Assembly: GCA_964372215.1 (NCBI GenBank)
Contig: CAYJQC010000056.1
Location: 1 to 18,357 of the forward strand
Source: DAIMFL01 sp964372215
GTDB taxonomy: Bacteria; Pseudomonadota; Alphaproteobacteria; Dongiales; Dongiaceae
Direction: 5' to 3'
Length of the DNA: 18,357 nucleotides
A program made the translations under genes and the position numbers. This document shows, piece by piece, positions 15,384 to 18,357 of this stretch. Below the pieces are notes generated by a model. The model did no database searches. It was not told the DNA's origin and saw nothing but the letters and a program-made list of their open reading frames with translations. Numbering within the stretch: position 1 is the first letter of the stretch; every line of letters starts with the position of its first letter.

Positions 15384-16643
15384 TCAGGGCGCGGGGTCGG
15401 GCAGGGCGTACACTTCCTGCGGGTCGGCAACGCCGCGCAGCGAATGGCACCCGATCGACCGCAGCCGCGAGCCGCAGGGCGAGGCGAAGCGGGCCGAGGC
15501 GACCAGCCGGCGGCCGAGCCCGGCGCACAGCCCCTCGAGCCGCGTCACCAGGTTCACCGCCGGGCCGATCACCGTGAAGTCGAGGCGGGCGGGCGCGCCG
15601 ATATTGCCGAACATCACCGCGCCCATGTGCAGGCCCAGCCCCATCTCGAGCGGCGGCTTGCCGGCCTCGGCCCGTCCGGCATTGAGCTGGTCGAGCCGGC
15701 CGAGCGCGGCCTCGGCGGCGGACAGCGCGGCGTGGCAGGCGCGGTCGCGGTCGAGATCGTCGGCAATCGGAAAGATCGCCAGCATGGCGTCGCCGATGAA
15801 CTTCAGCACGTCGCCGCCATGGGCGTGGACCGGCTCGGCCATGGCGGCGAACCAGTCGTTCAGGATGGCGATCACCTCGTCGCGCGGCAGCGCCTCGGAC
15901 ATGGCGGTGAAGCCGCGCAGGTCGCAGTACCACAGCGCGGCGGCGATGGTGGTGCCGTCGCCGCGCTTCACCAGGCCCGACAGCACGCGGCGCCCGGCGT
16001 CGCGGCCGAGATAGGTCTCGAGCAGCGTGGTGGCGACGCGCTGCGCTTCCTTGGCCTCGAGCACCAGGGCGAGCAGCGGCATCAGCTCTTCGAAGCGGTC
16101 GATGTCGGCGGGCAGGAAGCCGCCGGGCCGGTTGGTGGCGATCGAGATGACGTTCATCCGGTCCTGGCTGAAGGGCAGCGGCAGGGCCAGGTAGTCGGTC
16201 ACCCCTTCGTCGCGCAGGTCGGCCAGGATCGGAAAGTCGAGCGCGCCGGCCCCGGCGCCGATCCGCCGGCGCACCATCGGCGCGCCCTCGAAGATCAGCC
16301 GGATCGGGCTGTTGAGGTACATCGGCGATTCCAGGATCGAGTGGGCGCGCGGCACCTCCGAGGCTTCCCGGTCGCCGCGCCGCCAGGCCAGCCCGATCGC
16401 CAGCACCTGCGGGTTCAGGGTGCGCAGGCTGACGAACAGCCGGACCACCGGGAACCCCTCGCGGCACAGCCGCTTGCCGAGCTCGCCCACCACCGTGCGG
16501 GAATCCGCCATGTCGCGCGCCTCGCGCAACAGCCAGTCGGCGATCGACTGCGGGGATTCGGCGATCTCGGACCCGGCAAACGGGATGGTCGTCGCGGCTT
16601 CGGCGTTCATCGGCGCTGACCGGTGGCTGGACGTGGGCGGCAT
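15384..16643 (-). CDS. Class III adenylate cyclase with GAF-like N-terminal region
   Basis: 419 aa from the first ATG; an ATG at 16610 (residue 12, MNAEAATTI) is equally possible, since neither has a visible Shine-Dalgarno. Residues about 30-215 look like a GAF-type sensor (IADWLLREARD, then RLFVSLRTLNP, then LPFSQDRMNVISIAT), with no membrane helix. The cyclase domain (about 230-415) has all catalytic residues: metal Asp241 in WYCDLRGFTAMSE and Asp285 in LKFIGDAMLAIF, adenine-selecting Lys281 and Asp355 (LDFTVIGPAVN), and transition-state Asn364 and Arg368. It should therefore make cAMP from ATP in the cytoplasm in response to an unknown signal. It converges on the stress-protein gene with 38 bp between stops and is divergent from the Nfu gene. 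Confidence 0.93.
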   Translation of the reverse strand: MPPTSSHRSAPMNAEAATTIPFAGSEIAESPQSIADWLLREARDMADSRTVVGELGKRLCREGFPVVRLFVSLRTLNPQVLAIGLAWRRGDREASEVPRAHSILESPMYLNSPIRLIFEGAPMVRRRIGAGAGALDFPILADLRDEGVTDYLALPLPFSQDRMNVISIATNRPGGFLPADIDRFEELMPLLALVLEAKEAQRVATTLLETYLGRDAGRRVLSGLVKRGDGTTIAAALWYCDLRGFTAMSEALPRDEVIAILNDWFAAMAEPVHAHGGDVLKFIGDAMLAIFPIADDLDRDRACHAALSAAEAALGRLDQLNAGRAEAGKPPLEMGLGLHMGAVMFGNIGAPARLDFTVIGPAVNLVTRLEGLCAGLGRRLVASARFASPCGSRLRSIGCHSLRGVADPQEVYALPDPAP

Positions 16644-16882
16644 GATACGGGAATAAGTCGAACGAGTTGAGCGTCATAGATGGGAGTCGCCGGGGGCCGT
16701 GGCAAGACGCCGCCCGCGATCCGCCCGCGACCCGCCGGCGCCGCCGCGCGGCGCCCGCCGGGGCCGGGAAAAGCCTTGTTGCAATTGGGGTTGATCCACT
16801 GCCGGCGGCGGCCCATTTTCCGGTGAGCAGCCCCCGGCAGGCGATCCGGGCGGCCGATCCAGGCCAGGGAGACCGGCAGACC

Positions 16883-17431
16883 ATGTTCATCCAGACCGAG
16901 CAGACCCCCAATCCGGCGACCCTGAAGTTCCTGCCCGGACGCGAGGTCATGGCGCGCGGCACCGCCGATTTCCCCGACGCCGGAGCCGCCGCACGCTCGC
17001 CCCTGGCCGAGCGCCTGTTCCGGATCGACGGCGTGACCGGGGTGTTCCTCGGCGCCGATTTCGTCACCGTCACCAAGGACGACGCCAAGGACTGGATGGT
17101 GCTGAAGCCCGCCATCCTCGGCATCATCATGGAGCATTTCGCCACCAACCGGCCGGTCATCCTCGAGGACGCGGCCGAGTCCGAGGACGCCGCCGAGGAC
17201 GACGAGCTCTCGGCCACGATCCGCGAGCTGATCGACACCAGGGTGCGCCCGGCGGTGGCCCAGGACGGCGGCGACATCATCTTCCGCGGCTTCGAGGACG
17301 GCATCGTCTACCTGCGCATGCAGGGCGCCTGCTCCGGCTGCCCGTCCTCGACGGCGACCCTCAAGATGGGCATCGAGAACATGCTGAAGCACTACGTGCC
17401 CGAGGTGCTCGAGGTCCGCGCGATAGCCTGA
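16883..17431 (+). CDS. Nfu-type iron-sulfur cluster scaffold/carrier
   Basis: 182 aa. Carries Fe-S clusters to target apoproteins. The N-terminal Nfu_N domain begins MFIQTEQTPNPATLKFLPG and includes FRIDGVTGVFLGADFVTVTK and WMVLKPAILGIIMEHF. An acidic linker (about 95-109) precedes the NifU-like C-terminal domain with IRELIDTRVRPAVAQDGGDI and the cluster-binding Cys150-x-x-Cys153 in GACSGCPSS. This two-domain layout is the form common in alphaproteobacteria and mitochondria (Nfu1), rather than the NifU of nitrogen fixation. GGGAGA lies about 11 nt before the ATG, somewhat far. The frame is open further upstream to 16667, but that part is not Nfu-like. Confidence 0.95.
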   Translation: MFIQTEQTPNPATLKFLPGREVMARGTADFPDAGAAARSPLAERLFRIDGVTGVFLGADFVTVTKDDAKDWMVLKPAILGIIMEHFATNRPVILEDAAESEDAAEDDELSATIRELIDTRVRPAVAQDGGDIIFRGFEDGIVYLRMQGACSGCPSSTATLKMGIENMLKHYVPEVLEVRAIA

Positions 17432-17437
17432 CCCGGA

Positions 17438-17465
17438 CCGCCCCGGCCGGGCCGGCCGGGCGGGG
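17438..17465 (+). terminator. GC-rich hairpin after the Nfu gene, possible terminator
   Basis: CCGCCCCGGCC at 17438-17448 can pair with GGCCGGGCGGGG at 17454-17465 with one bulge, starting 6 nt after the stop codon. No T run follows (only TTCCC), so it is a weak intrinsic terminator at best. Confidence 0.4.
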
Positions 17466-17748
17466 TTCCCGGCATTGGGCAGCAAACGCACCTTACCTGA
17501 TGGTCGCAGCCGACGCCGCGCGCCTATCCCGCCGGCGTCCTGGGCTTCGCTCGAGTACGGCCTTGGCAAGCGGGTTCCGGATGCCCTGCGGGGGGGCGTC
17601 AGCGCCGATCTCGGCCCCCGCGGCACGGCCATTTCCTTGATCCGCAATGACAGCCTGGATACTGCGAACAGGTAGCTCGTATCCGTCACGTCCAGACGCG
17701 CGGCGGCCTGCCTGAGACACCATGAGCGGCGGGGATTGCTGCGCTCGG
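17466..17748. other. No supported gene; possible degraded coding remnant
   Basis: Together with the hairpin, this makes 317 bases without a gene between the Nfu stop and the RhuM stop. Open frames exist on both strands but none has a ribosome site or a clear family. One minus-strand frame (about 17640-17748) reads RQAAARLDVTDTSYLFAVSR, which faintly recalls the start of a LysR-type helix-turn-helix but degenerates afterwards. It may mark the junction of a second accessory segment. Confidence 0.35.
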
Positions 17749-18357
17749 CTAAGACCGCGGACGGGAAGCGGTCGGTTTGGGAGTTGGCCTGAGGCGTTTG
17801 CGGCGATCGGCGGTGCGCGCCTCTACGGCAGTTTTCTCAATCTGTTTCAGCTCCTGGTCGTGTTCACGCTCCGATTGCTCCAGCTCGGCAGCCTTTCTGG
17901 CGGCGTCAAACTGGGCATATCGGTCCCCGGCAACCCGCTCCGTATGCTCATGCGAAACGCCTCCGGCATTCCGCAATACTGGCCTTTCGTTGAATGCAAG
18001 GAACCTGTCCAACTCGGCTTCCCACTCTGCCATTGTCATGGACTTGCGGCGTTCCGCTCTATCTTCCGCCACGTCCAGAAACATCGTCACAATGCGGTTC
18101 AGCTCCCTGACCTCGTCAGCCGCCAGGTAGTTTTTTGCCGTCATCATGTCGCCTTTTCTGACGCGGCTCCCCTTCCACGTCGTTAGCCCCATGTTCGGCT
18201 TTGAGGGGTCGGCTCGCGCCAGAATCAGCTCCGCCGCCGTTTTGCTGGTGACCGCGTGGAGCATCTTGTTCTGAACAGTCGCGTAAAATTTCTGGGCGCT
18301 GTCTGAGAGTCCGACTCGAAACTCATGGTGAGCGTGCCAGGCGTCGCGTGAGCAGCA
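17749..18357 (-). CDS. RhuM family protein (C-terminal part, 5' end beyond the window)
   Basis: 202 codons are visible and the frame is open to the right edge, so the start lies outside; the ATG at 18264 is internal. Residues before it (HEFRVGLSDSAQKFYATVQNK) and after it (MLHAVTSKTAAELI, then ARADPSKPNMGLTTWKG, then GDMMTAKNYLAADEVRELNR, then MFLDVAEDRAERR, then WEAELDRFLAFNERPVL) match the RhuM family, named after a Salmonella SPI-3 gene. The tail (about 150-202) is a charged helix rich in Glu/Lys ending in a basic segment, which looks longer than in short family members. The biochemical role is not established. RhuM genes are mostly found in islands and prophages and often near type I restriction-modification genes, so the unseen sequence to the right may be a defence island. 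Confidence 0.88.
   Translation of the reverse strand, partial: CCSRDAWHAHHEFRVGLSDSAQKFYATVQNKMLHAVTSKTAAELILARADPSKPNMGLTTWKGSRVRKGDMMTAKNYLAADEVRELNRIVTMFLDVAEDRAERRKSMTMAEWEAELDRFLAFNERPVLRNAGGVSHEHTERVAGDRYAQFDAARKAAELEQSEREHDQELKQIEKTAVEARTADRRKRLRPTPKPTASRPRS

Overview
The window is chromosomal DNA of a high-GC alphaproteobacterium. The conserved genes show strong G/C third positions, and the order maeB (divergent) - mutS - glnD - murJ - trpS - universal stress protein - Nfu-type scaffold is one I know from Rhodospirillales/Rhizobiales-type genomes. The species cannot be fixed from the sequence.

Left part (1-3432): the 5' part of a MaeB-type malic enzyme gene runs off the left edge on the minus strand, divergent from a complete mutS.

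Island 1 (about 3439-5470): directly after the mutS stop the composition falls visibly, and about 2 kb of unrelated minus-strand genes follow. An exact 9-bp direct repeat (TGACCCTCA) brackets this segment at 3430-3438 and 5471-5479. The left copy carries the mutS stop codon. The right copy carries the stop codon of the next, convergent lipoprotein gene. Removing one copy plus the segment restores a tight convergent pair whose stops are 3 nt apart, so this looks like a clean insertion. The cargo is a 261-aa protein of unknown function, an overlapping PIN-domain nuclease gene with all acidic active-site residues but a frameshift in a run of nine T (coding strand), and a 97-aa protein of unknown function. 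This is the best candidate for an undescribed system: a PIN nuclease with an unusually large, non-canonical partner and a possible on/off homopolymer switch.

Conserved block (5477-17431): a small lipoprotein gene (minus) is divergent from glnD (PII uridylyltransferase). Then follow murJ (lipid II flippase), trpS (tryptophanyl-tRNA synthetase), a DUF2333 membrane-anchored protein, and a tight three-gene unit: TauE/SafE exporter, TIGR02186 exported protein with a C-terminal membrane anchor, and a universal stress protein. A class III adenylate cyclase gene (minus) converges on this unit, and an Nfu-type Fe-S scaffold gene (plus) follows.

Right edge (17432-18357): after the Nfu gene there is a GC-rich hairpin, about 280 bp with no gene I can support, and then the C-terminal two thirds or so of a RhuM-family gene (minus), open to the window end. 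RhuM genes are usually carried by islands and often neighbour restriction-modification genes, so a second accessory segment probably begins here.
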